Assembly (NCBI RefSeq): GCF_037102585.1
Contig: NW_027043838.1
Coordinates: 806,001 to 870,000, forward strand
Source: Saccharomycopsis crataegensis
Lineage: Eukaryota > Ascomycota > Saccharomycetes > Ascoideales > Saccharomycopsidaceae
Direction of reading: 5' to 3'
Length of the DNA: 64,000 nucleotides
The position numbers and the translations under genes are program-made. This document shows positions 31,401 through 40,166 of the stretch, one piece after another. Below the pieces are notes generated by a model, which was not told the DNA's origin, did no database searches, and was given only the letters and a program-made list of their open reading frames with translations. Positions within the stretch are counted from its first letter, which is position 1. Every line of letters begins with the position of its first letter.

Positions 31401-34400
31401 AATCCAGTTAGACTGGAATTCCAAAATTAATGAATTCTCCATTCCATCGGCGTTGAGGTCTCTTAATGATATTTTGAATGCCAAAGTGCAATTGAATGGT
31501 ATTGTGGATGAGTATGTTCTGTATGGTAAAATGATACAAGAAAAACTCGAAGTGATGTTGAAAACAGAGCCAACTAGTGAAGAGTCTCATAAAAACAGTG
31601 ACCCTGGATTAAACGAATTTTTGGAAAAGGTGATGTTCAAGACGTGTATCGTGAATAACATCATCAAATTCAGCGTCGGGGTTGATGAAACAAAGGCCGA
31701 GTTGAAATTCATGGACACAACTTTCTTGGGGGGAAATTTTGATATTGACAGCTCGGAATCTCTTGTGAAAACTGCTCTATATGGTGATTTGATTTTACCT
31801 ACAACCTCATTGTCTCTATTTGATCCGATTGTTCCGCAATACTTAACCCAGCTTATTGAATTCAACCTCGAGATCAAATTAAGCAGCTCCAAGGGCCAAG
31901 AGGATTCAAGAAGAATGGTTGAAATGACATCCGATTTCTTTAGAATTTTCTTGAATCCTTATTCGTTAGTGAAAATAATGGAAATTATTGTCAGAGCCCA
32001 GATAATCAACGAGGCTTTTATTGAGAATGAAGCTGAAATTGGGCAAGTAGTTACGCCAGTGGTTACACCAGGGTCGAACACAAGCCCGGAGCTCTTCTTC
32101 AAAAATTTGTCGATTCACATTCTATCTTACAATTTTTGCTTTGGTTGGCTATTTGGAGGTGAAGAATCGCAAGCGGTTGGAAAAGGGGTCATTGTTGGTT
32201 GCGAACGGGTGTATATCATTACTGAAGAGACGCTAGGTAAACTTACAATTGTTGATGGGTACTGTTCAAGTTTAGGCAATGATACATCTGTGAACTTCAA
32301 TGCCAAGAATGATTCGACTCAAAGAGCCTTATTACCCAACGTTCAATTAATCTTTTCAATTTCAAAATCATCAAAAGGTACGAAAAGCCTCAATGTTAAA
32401 GTAACTGGTGAAGTCCTAGATGTGAGATTGATTTCCCAATATTTTTACACTAGCGACAACTTGATAAAATCGCTTGCCATCTTCCAGAATTTGAAAGCCG
32501 AATTGGTGCCAACTATCAATTATCAGAAAAAGCCGGTTACCGAATTGGGGGATTCTAATTATATAGATTCTTTGGGGACATTTTTTGCCTCTGTTAATTG
32601 TGTGATTAATTTTGCCGGGGCCAATATTAGAATTGATAGGTCTCAAACAAGTGAATCCTCTTTGGAATTGCACTCTCCTGCAGTGGAAATTAGTATTGGT
32701 TATAAGAAAGTAATTGGGGCGTTGAAGCATTTGGTAAGATGTGATGTCACAACATTTGCATCAGACAACACTTTGGAATCATCTTGTGTGCCAGTTTTGA
32801 TGGATATTTGGTACGGAATTAATTCAATGATGAAACATGATTCTTTGATGAGGACCAAGGAATTAATGACTAAGGAGAATTGCATAGAAGATGAGGAAAA
32901 TGCGGCTTTGTCTTCTCATCCGATTGATTATGTTGCGTTGATACATAATATTGACTTTAGTGGCTTATTAAATATCCAGCCACAGAGTCTTACTTTAAGT
33001 TGTGCACCAAATGCAAAGATCAACGCGGTAATTTCTACCGGCGGTATCAAACTTCAACTCAATACTGTTGAAGAAGGAGAAAAATTGGGAGCTGGGTCAT
33101 TGCTATTTAGTGAGATGACGGCAAAACTTCAACACGCCTACTCTCGAGAAGTCAGTGGCTCTTTTTCGATTGGACAAATTATGATAAATGCAATTCTACA
33201 TCAAGAGAATCAATTGTTGAAAATCATCACTTCTGGAGAGATTTCAAAAATCATTTCGTACGTCAAAGTTAGTCAATTACAAGATCTAAATATCTTTATG
33301 GACACTTGGATGCCTAAAGACTTGATGGAGCAATACGAAAACCCATTCTCTAAGGTGAGCAGTTACGAAGCTCCTGAAATCTCTGAAACCAATGAATCGA
33401 AGAGCAAAACGTTTGCCGAAAGATTTCAACAAGTATCCACCACCAATGCGTTCCCATGGAACGTTAATTTTGTAATATCTGATGTCAGTTTGAAAATTGA
33501 TCTTGGTCAAAGTTTGGGAGTGGCGAGTCTTCTTTTGGATAAATTCTGGTTAGTTCAAAGAAAGAGTTCTCATTGGGAACAGAATTTAACTATTGGAATG
33601 GATAGTTTGGTTTTGAAATGTGAAGGGAGATTGACGGCGGAAATTGCGATCAGGAACCTGAGATTAAACTCGGTGATCATGTGGGCTACCGAAAACGAGG
33701 TCTATGAAATTCCGTTAGTGTTCTTGTCAGGCGGGGTTGAGGCGTTTGAAATAATTATTGGGTTTGATTATCACACCATCTTCGTTGCTAATGTCGAGCA
33801 TTTTTATTTAAGTCTCTTTAACCAACGAGATCAGGATGAGGCTAACCTTGATAAGTTATTTGGTACTGCATCGTTGAAACAGGTCAATATTTATACCACA
33901 TGTTTGGCGTCTTCTACATTTGTGGATATTGTGAATGCCTTCATGAGAATTAGGGCCAATACCGAATCATCATACAATGAGGTTTTATTGGATGCGGGTG
34001 CCAACGCTCTAAAGAAAGAAAATCTGAAGCCTACCAAACAAAAAGACTATAGTATTTTAGAAAAATTCACCAATTTAAAGACAGGGGTAGGTGTTACGAT
34101 TGAAGGATTCCTATTACAAATCTATCCAACTTCATTGATGGACACTGATGTGTTGGTGGTTAATTCTGGGAGAGTAGGGGCAAAGTATAGTAGAAGATTA
34201 GAAAAAGAAAAGTTATCTTCTGATCTAAGTCTCCAATGGAACAATTTGGATGTTGCTTTATCTAAACTTCGTACTGCTTTCCAACATAAGCAGGTTGATT
34301 TTGGAAATTTTGCTCTTTACATTGAACATTCACTTGGAGCTAAAGGTGGGACGATTTTCACTTTGCCGATGATTCTGATTGCCATGGAAACATCGCAGTT

Positions 34401-34839
34401 GAATAATGATAAACACGTGAATTATACCTTCAATAGTTCGTTTGGCGGTAACGTTGATATCAGATGGAATTTGGGGTCGATTAATTTCATTAGGGCGATG
34501 CATGAGTCTCATGAAAAGGCGTTATCTTCACGATTAGCCAAAAATAAAATGCTCAGTAAATCTAGTAGTTTGGCAGAGGAGAAACTCGAGGCGTTGAAGA
34601 TTAAAGAAAGAGTGGAACATGCAGAGCATGATAGTGAATATGAGTATGTGGCAATTGAACCTCCAGTGATTGAGCCGCCGCACTTGAAAGAATTGGGGGA
34701 TATCACTCCTCCTTTAGAGTGGTTCGGGCTTCACAGAAAGAACTTCCCGGCTTTAACCCATCATTTCTTCATTTTACCATTAGAGCAGTTTGTCATTAAT
34801 GTTGAAAAACAATATAATTCTGTGTTGGGTAAAGCTTGA
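25465..34839 (+). CDS. CSF1: Csf1, giant bridge-like lipid transfer protein
   Basis: A single 3124-codon ORF. A membrane anchor lies at about residues 18-36 (LDWVLVLLVLLSLMFYFNRL), followed by the chorein-type start RIFFKNFSIVTKDCTICILE and YGPWADRQR near residue 450. Both blocks match S. cerevisiae Csf1 (2958 aa). The rest is mainly repeating beta-strand patterns, the hydrophobic groove of the BLTP1/Tweek family. In yeast Csf1 is an ER-anchored protein that moves phospholipids between membranes. It supports GPI-anchor synthesis and growth in the cold. The gene is whole, with no stop or frame break. The start may be affected by the short overlapping uORF; an in-frame ATG at codon 11 is another possible start. 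Confidence 0.95.
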   Translation: MAYSVLSSNEMVALFGLDWVLVLLVLLSLMFYFNRLVGSLMTVICKILLWKQYKVSVHFQSFKISLLAGRIFFKNFSIVTKDCTICILEGNITWRYWFFNVKQSEFGLANQELDDGGESNSPIRNEGLSSRFRVEMDGLEVFVYNRTYAFMSVLEELQKSSNANVKNITPISSNFERRNHDNVIVNHRRFTSGSLDGSDRSKDSLCENTSSNHSQDEIDLTGSLVFDIIKCLPIDLKIHKCGIVIGNENTTSVVVCSFINGRGSFDIGCAANPSVDFYRHNIKLLSEKFQITLKPNISYKEPISSSFLNSSDFSIHKEYTRKRRQRRFRKYKNLWTSFLKIMQIKKHKKQDTHDKSIEDKNEWKGLPQFLENEDDNLLNDYSDLQDELSQEYAIYRTVVDAEKCEILYYYDIPGKVPHDGQINNEKLGKLADGSPKTGVEIELYESTIYYGPWADRQRISIYKAFFPQSNNFEDSQPTKKLDAGETREYSFFDFCVRFVDDKSIIRVPMREYSKDIANSLNRSKKMADTAKMEKGSEPDSFVNKESKENEETGKKPFAWLELKLFEGSFINSVTDYERTLNGSDVKLNVLLKEPELRSSINHNIFYRAKEHRLDISINYPLIWKQIIKWNISNKTSSCEFFILREHVSLISDMINDFATVEESLLNDPCETVNSYNLFRPYEYNVNWKIENGVKLYLNINNQNIINNPVDFDDNTYLSFQAPSLNIDLLIPMHVIFQKSNSINFDISSENLSLVVDTPAWSTLNTFLKNKELANGTDFKIRGSYTYYSSIELNLVDSIIVNCFLSNTTFHAYGFLIKFIMDIKENYFGENIHFQTLEEYTDKKHENENIEHDSDLAFSSNNGEKSVKPAFESEPEFRSRSRNKTKEPKQFRRIENEIDVLFSFCVDNGCLILPCNLYDSDSFIAARLPNFDIDIRFTNYYMDLQCDISPLKVTHVVNDPDAVNRVVHDTDLNINPDMFINGLSIHGHRIFGLPPLEPTYICVWDISAGAISLNTNGLFIQSFLGSIQNLGYTFRDFENSLIVEIPELNDVTIFTFKCPSVSASLLDRELKVCLNLSLEPINLRLNDLANGRYSSRMDLKIKNIILKMTEQESSKILLYLTTSLYLSNFCRKKEFTEHRRLQQEHLKTNDGPFHRSPFFLREENRDEYYNKNYGKILASLSLPDIAAPITNQTVDFIFEDSPIGDRQLNSSNIFDSSEDVLDTSSVTSTDEDFGEAEADSSLLEFLPNKKLSGKKLNSKQHKKILGENYFIDTTNIADVTPQLDMSDERYEYDNFIFNLSSIDGFLSPSSVLGLVKIADGFIDSSADIILDKLQLFVLTKLLLMEESTFAAKNIRFITPSVNVYYGDFSKDATIDGFENVINSEKNDKGCFLDLSKVFDMNYIYLSVKTPSIVASFKESMTNKETASESLIAMHLPAVSIKVVNLDAPNSEDLAATLRFEDFEIWLDQSLSVVSSFDLEALEVSLDSEQIKWLAKIIKYNSDCLMPAIDQLQALGTRFEYSIIELIYKLSIASEKYNIHHDSSVLTKPTYITRNSEAKHVRSFDSWRILVRLRHILKSLPAEWDEKTFVDSENWKDHDNAFNHVLEVFSKWRSWEFSDIRRSFVFKSAFKNLFKDEEKQPLKSKGLYVNISNLVVRLESKLEQDIIRLIGLEAETFSQYGRDLKVALELRSIESKISTISLCLIDAIIILGTMLPSKSMTDENQELSTKTKDGGDIHVSASLGKFKNTIVIDRIHHEFEVLGVLSSNVSLSESLDQNALNNILHLDSCSSKICLDKEIFAQNSVNGIDVNISNTGSFINNLTVLESNIDSVYCDISRGSYDYLKLLAVINNYEINQLAHIKQLLQRLSSGTTTNDKESTTTKEQGSLLGILDNIKISSNFAVENFYWNIDVLSPVLVSGKIGRSEFSTVLAKRMVYCEYNFDGLECNFIHNTYGKKFLARYQQSYSSMVIKGNLNEDRPLIQLDWNSKINEFSIPSALRSLNDILNAKVQLNGIVDEYVLYGKMIQEKLEVMLKTEPTSEESHKNSDPGLNEFLEKVMFKTCIVNNIIKFSVGVDETKAELKFMDTTFLGGNFDIDSSESLVKTALYGDLILPTTSLSLFDPIVPQYLTQLIEFNLEIKLSSSKGQEDSRRMVEMTSDFFRIFLNPYSLVKIMEIIVRAQIINEAFIENEAEIGQVVTPVVTPGSNTSPELFFKNLSIHILSYNFCFGWLFGGEESQAVGKGVIVGCERVYIITEETLGKLTIVDGYCSSLGNDTSVNFNAKNDSTQRALLPNVQLIFSISKSSKGTKSLNVKVTGEVLDVRLISQYFYTSDNLIKSLAIFQNLKAELVPTINYQKKPVTELGDSNYIDSLGTFFASVNCVINFAGANIRIDRSQTSESSLELHSPAVEISIGYKKVIGALKHLVRCDVTTFASDNTLESSCVPVLMDIWYGINSMMKHDSLMRTKELMTKENCIEDEENAALSSHPIDYVALIHNIDFSGLLNIQPQSLTLSCAPNAKINAVISTGGIKLQLNTVEEGEKLGAGSLLFSEMTAKLQHAYSREVSGSFSIGQIMINAILHQENQLLKIITSGEISKIISYVKVSQLQDLNIFMDTWMPKDLMEQYENPFSKVSSYEAPEISETNESKSKTFAERFQQVSTTNAFPWNVNFVISDVSLKIDLGQSLGVASLLLDKFWLVQRKSSHWEQNLTIGMDSLVLKCEGRLTAEIAIRNLRLNSVIMWATENEVYEIPLVFLSGGVEAFEIIIGFDYHTIFVANVEHFYLSLFNQRDQDEANLDKLFGTASLKQVNIYTTCLASSTFVDIVNAFMRIRANTESSYNEVLLDAGANALKKENLKPTKQKDYSILEKFTNLKTGVGVTIEGFLLQIYPTSLMDTDVLVVNSGRVGAKYSRRLEKEKLSSDLSLQWNNLDVALSKLRTAFQHKQVDFGNFALYIEHSLGAKGGTIFTLPMILIAMETSQLNNDKHVNYTFNSSFGGNVDIRWNLGSINFIRAMHESHEKALSSRLAKNKMLSKSSSLAEEKLEALKIKERVEHAEHDSEYEYVAIEPPVIEPPHLKELGDITPPLEWFGLHRKNFPALTHHFFILPLEQFVINVEKQYNSVLGKA

Positions 34840-35184
34840 TATTTTTTTTTTTTTTGTTTCTTTGTTGTTGTTTTTTCTATATATATATTATTGTTTGTGC
34901 TTTATGTTATTATTAATACCTTATATTATTATCATTATTAATTTGTATTATATTTTAATAGATCTTCTGATGAATGGTTGTTTTTCGTTTTGTGTGTATG
35001 GATTGTGTATGTGCTGCAATAGTGGTGTAAGTAAGTGATACCACACGAGGCACGTGCTTATGTAATATTTCGAATCCCCTTTTCCTGCAATCGGTGAAAT
35101 TAACAAACCTAAGCATTGTGCCTCCGATATCCCCAAACTTGAGGGCCAGATATAATATAATTAAGAAATAGCCACAACAACAAC
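34840..35184. promoter_or_regulatory. CSF1 3' flank and ARC19 promoter
   Basis: T-rich CSF1 3' end, then a CACGTG box at 35051-35056, about 130 bp upstream of the ARC19 ATG. Confidence 0.55.
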
Positions 35185-35944
35185 ATGGTACGTCACCACC
35201 TCCAATGATATGATATATATATATATATATATATTTGCAAAAGAAAAAACAACATTAGAATCATATACTAACTATTGGATGGGATGTTGAGATTTTCGTT
35301 TTCCATTTCTATTTGTATCGATTGGATCGAAGTTGATCATAACAGCATGTCAATTTCGATTTCTTTTGGGGTTATACAAAATTCAATGGAAGCGAAAAGT
35401 TCTTGATATCTATGGGGGGGTTTTTTTTTCATTACAGTCACAATCATTGAAACCGTACTTGACTGCCGTGAGACACTCGTTGACCGCGGCGGTGTCACTT
35501 GAAGATTTTGCGTCGCAAGTTGCTGAACGACACAATGATCCAGAGATTGAAAGCCAAAGAACTCCGGAAGTTCTCTTGAACCCTATGGTGATATCGCGTA
35601 ACGAGAACGAGAAAGTGTTGATTGAGTCGTCGATCAACTCGGTGAGAGTATCGATAAAGATCAAGCAAAGCGATGAGATCGAGCATATTTTGGTGCACAA
35701 GTTCACGAGATTTTTGACAGGCAGGGCCGAGCAGTTTTTCATTTTGAGAAGGGCGCCGATTGCTGGGTACGATTTGAGTTTCTTGATCACTAATCTCCAC
35801 ACCGATCAGTTGATGAAGGCGAAATTGGTGGATTTTATCATTGAGTTCATGGAGGATGTCGATAAAGAAATCAGTGAGATGAAGTTGTTTTTGAATGCCA
35901 GAGCGAGATTTGTTGCCGAAGCGTATTTGACACCATTTGATTGA
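35185..35944 (+). CDS. ARC19: Arp2/3 complex subunit ARPC4 (Arc19), single-codon first exon
   Basis: The first coding exon is only the ATG (35185-35187), directly followed by a GTACGT donor. Exon 2 is 35438-35944 after a TTACAG acceptor. The joined protein is 169 aa and starts [20 protein letters not shown], the near-invariant start of ARPC4, which proves the join. It continues with [19 protein letters not shown], and the family end ([20 protein letters not shown]) is intact. ARPC4 with ARPC2 forms the core of the seven-subunit Arp2/3 complex, which nucleates branched actin filaments at endocytic patches. Length agrees with the family (168-171 aa). Confidence 0.95.
35188..35437 (+). other. 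ARC19 intron, 250 nt, with a distant branch site
   Basis: GTACGT donor at 35188-35193; perfect TACTAAC at 35266-35272; acceptor CAG ends at 35437, about 165 nt beyond the branch site. A (TA)n run (about 35209-35234) and a G7T10 tract just before the acceptor lie inside it. A CAG at 35343-35345 is skipped if this join is right. Confidence 0.88.
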
Positions 35945-36032
35945 AAGGAAAAAAAAAAAGAAAAGAAAAAATGAATAAAAATAAGTAATAATAATAATAT
36001 TATTAATAATGATAATAATAATAATAATAATA

Positions 36033-36067
<35 letters not shown>

Positions 36068-36307
36068 AAACGAAGCTATTGTATTTATTGTTCTGTTATT
36101 CCTTTTTTTTTTTTTTTGTTTTGTTTTGTTTTTATCTATTTTTTGTCTTTTCATTCTTATCTAAAATATTAACATTTGAAAGAAAGGGGGTTCTTCTTTT
36201 TTTTTTTTTTTTTTTTCGTTTTGTTTAGTTTTTATTTGCCTCTTCTCTTCTTACAACTATGTAAAAAAGTTTTGATTCATAGATATATGTATATTATACA
36301 ATTAAGG
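35945..36307. repeat. convergent 3' region with (AAT)n and (ATTG)n microsatellites
   Basis: AAT/ATA repeats run from about 35986 to 36032, then an (ATTG)n tract at 36033-36068, then long T runs (36102-36117 and about 36198-36216). ARC19 and SEC11 converge here. Confidence 0.8.
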
Positions 36308-36913
36308 TCATTCTTCGTTAGACAACAAGGCAGAGATTGCCATGAACCCAATCATGGCGTACTTCAAATAAACATTCTCGGTGATCAAAATTGTGATATA
36401 ACCGACAAATGGGACGTAACCTTTCACCACCCCTAAAATATCGTCGTCTCTATTGAGGTACCCTTGGTTTCTTCCGTATAATCCCAAATCATTCACAGGG
36501 TTATTGTCACCTTTAGTAAGAAGTAGCTGTTTCCCGCCAGAAGTGTGAACCAATGGACTATATTCCGACCCCAGGGATTTCGCTTGTTGTTGTTGTTGTT
36601 GTTGTTGTTGGGCCAGGGTGGTGTATTCGATGTGATGTTCGTTCATGACACGGTGCACAATTGGAATACTCTTGTCCTTGACTTGATACACCACTATATC
36701 TCCAACATCGACGTAATTGTCACGGTTATAAAGGAAAAGCACATCACCTCTTTGGAATGCCGGTTCCATCGACCCAGACAACACCACGACCACTGGGGAT
36801 TCGCTAGAGGTCAACACCGAAAGGAACTTCCAGAACATGAAGGCGCTGGCGAGCACTAGCCCGAAATTGAGTCCCTGGTGGATCTGCTGGCGTAGTTGGC
36901 GCGGGTGCATCAT
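36308..36913 (-). CDS. SEC11: signal peptidase catalytic subunit Sec11
   Basis: Two adjacent ATGs (36913 and 36910) give 201 or 200 aa. The protein has an N-terminal membrane anchor (about residues 17-34) and the type I signal peptidase motifs. In 201-aa numbering these are Ser48 in LSGSMEPAF, His87 in IPIVHRV, and Asp136/Asp142 in [11 protein letters not shown]-terminal hydrophobic segment (about 170-195) closes it. Sec11 cuts signal peptides in the ER lumen as part of the SPC complex. A nine-glutamine run (residues 102-110), coded by a CAA/CAG repeat near 36581-36610, sits in the loop between the His and Asp motifs, making the protein longer than yeast Sec11 (167 aa). INA22 and DAL81 follow, as in the S. 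cerevisiae YIR022-024 cluster. Confidence 0.95.
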   Translation of the reverse strand: MMHPRQLRQQIHQGLNFGLVLASAFMFWKFLSVLTSSESPVVVVLSGSMEPAFQRGDVLFLYNRDNYVDVGDIVVYQVKDKSIPIVHRVMNEHHIEYTTLAQQQQQQQQQAKSLGSEYSPLVHTSGGKQLLLTKGDNNPVNDLGLYGRNQGYLNRDDDILGVVKGYVPFVGYITILITENVYLKYAMIGFMAISALLSNEE

Positions 36914-37349
36914 GTTGTGTTGTGAATGAATGTGTATATTTGATATGTATGTACCGGACAATTGTTTGTCTAATAATGGCCCCGTACCGCGTACCGCCAT
37001 CTCTTCACACACCCGTTTATCTGAGTTGACAGATTGTGAATATTTTGGGTACGTACGGAACGTGGTGGGTGGTGGTGGAAGAGAAGGCAGGGTGACCGTG
37101 GCCTGTGGGAGGGAGACTGCCAAAAAAAAAGAAAAGAAAAGAAAAAGAAAAAAAAAAAGAAAAAGAAAATTTTGAGGTCACGAGGCCCCTCCGAACACAC
37201 AGAACAATGCGTGAAAGCGATGAGATGAGAAGAAGAAATTTTCCAGGGTGCATTTATTTATTTACACGTTCTATCGATTATCATTCTTTTCAAATTCCAC
37301 CCATCCCATCCCATCCCATCCCATCCACAGCAGAGTCTTCATTTAGAAA
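36914..37349. promoter_or_regulatory. SEC11/INA22 divergent promoter with a CCCAT repeat
   Basis: This holds an A-rich purine tract (about 37122-37168) and five or so CCCAT units at about 37300-37325, just upstream of INA22. Confidence 0.55.
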
Positions 37350-38015
37350 ATGTGGTGCACAAACCTTTTAAAACGATCATTGACAACCCTTCCCACATCA
37401 TCCTCATCCTCATCCTCCACCCGTCATGGATCAACGTTGGTATTGTCGCAAACTCGACACTTCCACTTTTCCCGGTCGTTGTTGAATCAGAATCATCCAC
37501 GGACGGTGGTGGATGAACCTAAGAAATACTTCTCGTGGAAACATCCACTCATGTATCCTCTCGTCCTTGTTTTTCTCTTTGGTTCCCAAGTCATAAACAT
37601 CATCAATATTCGCAAGGACAAGAAAGAAATGCAGAGCCTTTACGTTGCAAAAGTCGAGGTGCTCAACCAGTGTATCGATAGGCTTGGCAATGGAGAGAAA
37701 GTAAGCATTGAAAAAGAGTTGCAAAAGATCGAAAAGAAGTTCAAGAATAGAAAGGCTCTCAAGGAAAGAGATTACAAAGCGTTAGAAGAGTTGAATACCG
37801 AGAGTGCAGACACCAGCTTGAACGGCAGTTTGGATCAGTTGTTCAAGGAAAGCTTGGGAGAGGAAACTCGGGTGGTTAAACCTTTGGAAGCAGCGGAGGA
37901 ATTGAATAATAAGCAAGAACACGTTAAGGAAAATGTCGAGAAAATTGTAATTAGAGACGTTCCAGGGGCCATGAGTGATGCAGCAAGTCAAAGAAAAGTT
38001 CCAAAATTCTTATAG
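37350..38015 (+). CDS. INA22: mitochondrial inner-membrane assembly factor Ina22-like
   Basis: 221 aa. The N-terminus is basic and Ser/Thr-rich with Arg residues and no acidic residues up to about residue 55, as in a mitochondrial presequence. One membrane segment follows (about residues 66-88, PLMYPLVLVFLFGSQVINI), then a long charged coiled coil (about 88-150) and an acidic tail. Ina22 with Ina17 forms the INAC complex, which helps assemble the peripheral stalk of F1Fo ATP synthase. The name rests on this layout plus position: S. cerevisiae YIR022W (SEC11), YIR023W (DAL81) and YIR024C (INA22) are neighbours, and the same three are neighbours here. Sequence recognition alone would be weaker, and Ina17 is the main alternative. 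Confidence 0.75.
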   Translation: MWCTNLLKRSLTTLPTSSSSSSSTRHGSTLVLSQTRHFHFSRSLLNQNHPRTVVDEPKKYFSWKHPLMYPLVLVFLFGSQVINIINIRKDKKEMQSLYVAKVEVLNQCIDRLGNGEKVSIEKELQKIEKKFKNRKALKERDYKALEELNTESADTSLNGSLDQLFKESLGEETRVVKPLEAAEELNNKQEHVKENVEKIVIRDVPGAMSDAASQRKVPKFL

Positions 38016-38119
38016 ATATTGTTATTCATATGAAAAGTTTTAGAAGATAATGTTGTTGTTTTTTTCTGGTGGTTTTTTTTTTTTTTTTTTCTCATTAATA
38101 TTATTATTATTATTATTAA

Positions 38120-38171
<52 letters not shown>

Positions 38172-38753
38172 TGGTTTATTGTTACTTTGTCATTTTATTT
38201 TATTATCAAATCATTTCATAATTACTACTAATTATTTTACCCATTATTCAAGGCTATTTTTTTTTTTTTTTTTTTTCCCTCCCCGTCATCATCATCCATT
38301 TTTGCATCCGATTTAGTAGGACTTTTTTCTTTATAGAATAATCCATTCCAAATTTTAGTTATTACCACAAAGTATCACTCCTCCATGATGATTGAATCAA
38401 GTACTTTTGTTTTGTAAAACTCATCAATTAATGATAAGAAAGTGCAGAATCGTTGTGATGCTCCTTTTCTAGTGCTTAATCATCCATGAAATATGCACCT
38501 CAGCAGACAGTAAGAAACCGCAAAAAAGAAACTTTCTAAACCGCATGGCATGAAAGATGTATTATTCATTAGAAGACACACCAATCAGATACAATAATCA
38601 TTAGGCATTTCATTAGATAGATTTTATAAACTTGCTACTCATAATTCGATCCACGAGAGTGAAGTGATCCAAAAAGACATAAAAAAACGTTGTCGTTAGA
38701 AAATATAATACAATAATAATAATAGAGAGAGAGAGAAAAAAAAAATTCCCAAA
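38016..38753. repeat. intergenic with a long (TTA)n microsatellite
   Basis: A T run (about 38073-38090) is followed by a TTA/ATT repeat of roughly 75 bp (about 38096-38171). A second T run lies near 38258-38276, and a short (GA)n at about 38725-38735. INA22 and DAL81 converge here. No gene seen. Confidence 0.8.
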
Positions 38754-40127
38754 TCAGGAATCAGGAACGCTATCATTAGGACTGTTCTGGGCAGTTGAAT
38801 CTGCCATATACCCCAACAACTGAGGCGACATCCCATGCTGCGGCATATCGTAACCCATCATTTGTCCAACACCATTTGGAGGCCCGCCTGGTGAAACCCC
38901 TTGTCCTGGTGGGCCTAAGGGGGCTAATGGGCCTGGCATGATTCCATTGACAGGGCTCAACATGTGTTGTGGAGGCATCATCATCATCGGATGAGGTTGA
39001 TTCATATACATGTTGTTGTGGATTGGGTATTGAGGATGTGGTGGCATGGCCCACTGATGACCGGGTCCTGAGGGATGATTATTTGGGTTGTTACCATGAC
39101 CGTTGGAGTTGTTATTATGATTATTATTATTATTATTATTATTGGTATTATTGGTATTACCATTGTTGGGATTATTATTCTTGGCATTCATATCGTTAGG
39201 TGTGGTGACATTATTACTAGTTTTCGATTTAGTAGTTTCTAGTTTCCCCCCATTGTCCCCAACATCTTGGCCAAGTTCCGGGATTTGGGAATATAAGGTA
39301 TCAAATTGCCTTAGAGCCTTCCATGCATGATAAAAGTTCTTGGAGATTATTTTTAGACACCACCGATAATTAAATATCAAGTCTCTCAATGAACTTCTTT
39401 CCGATTGATTTGGGGTACCGCCACTGGCATTATTGGCATCTGGGTTTCGATTTGGTGGGGCAGTAACGTATAAAATCATTGCAAATGCCCCGACCATCGC
39501 AAAATCTGAACAGGCGGTACTGTACCAGAATGAATGAATATTCTCAGATTTCAAAGACATGAGAAATTCCACTGCTGCCGCCAACCTTGTATGAGCAGCA
39601 TTACGACACACGTGAACCAATTCGGGAGGTTCCATTGGGCTTAATGTGGTGATAATTTTCCGGTGGAGAGTGATTTCGGTGATGAAGTATGCTAATCTGA
39701 GATAAGTGTTTGAATTTGGCTGACGAGACGCCGCTAAGGAAGCAATGTTGTTGTTATTAATTGAAGTTGGGTTAAATTGGTTGGATAACGGCAGAGTTAT
39801 GGATGACGGCGAGCTGGCGTTAGGAATTCTATTTGGGGATGGATGATGGTTGATGACGGTTAGTTGAGGGGGTAAAGAGCTATTCCAAGCCCTCAATTTC
39901 AATTGGATTGGTTTGGCGGTATTGAGAACGTCCTCGATGGTATTAGCAGTGGCCCCCGCTGAAGCAGATAAAGAATAAAGCTTGTTGAGGATTTCTGATA
40001 GGATTTTGGAAAGATTTATTAGCTCTATAAAGAAAAGTTTTCCGGTGTCCGAATTGTCGTCAATCGCATGAATTGGCGACGATGGCGGGTTCTTATTATT
40101 GTTATTGTTATTATTATTATTATTATT

Positions 40128-40166
<39 letters not shown>

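Noticed and set aside
35495-36154. 219-codon minus-strand frame over ARC19
   Set aside because: Made of microsatellite translation (Ile/Asn/Phe runs) plus antisense of ARC19.
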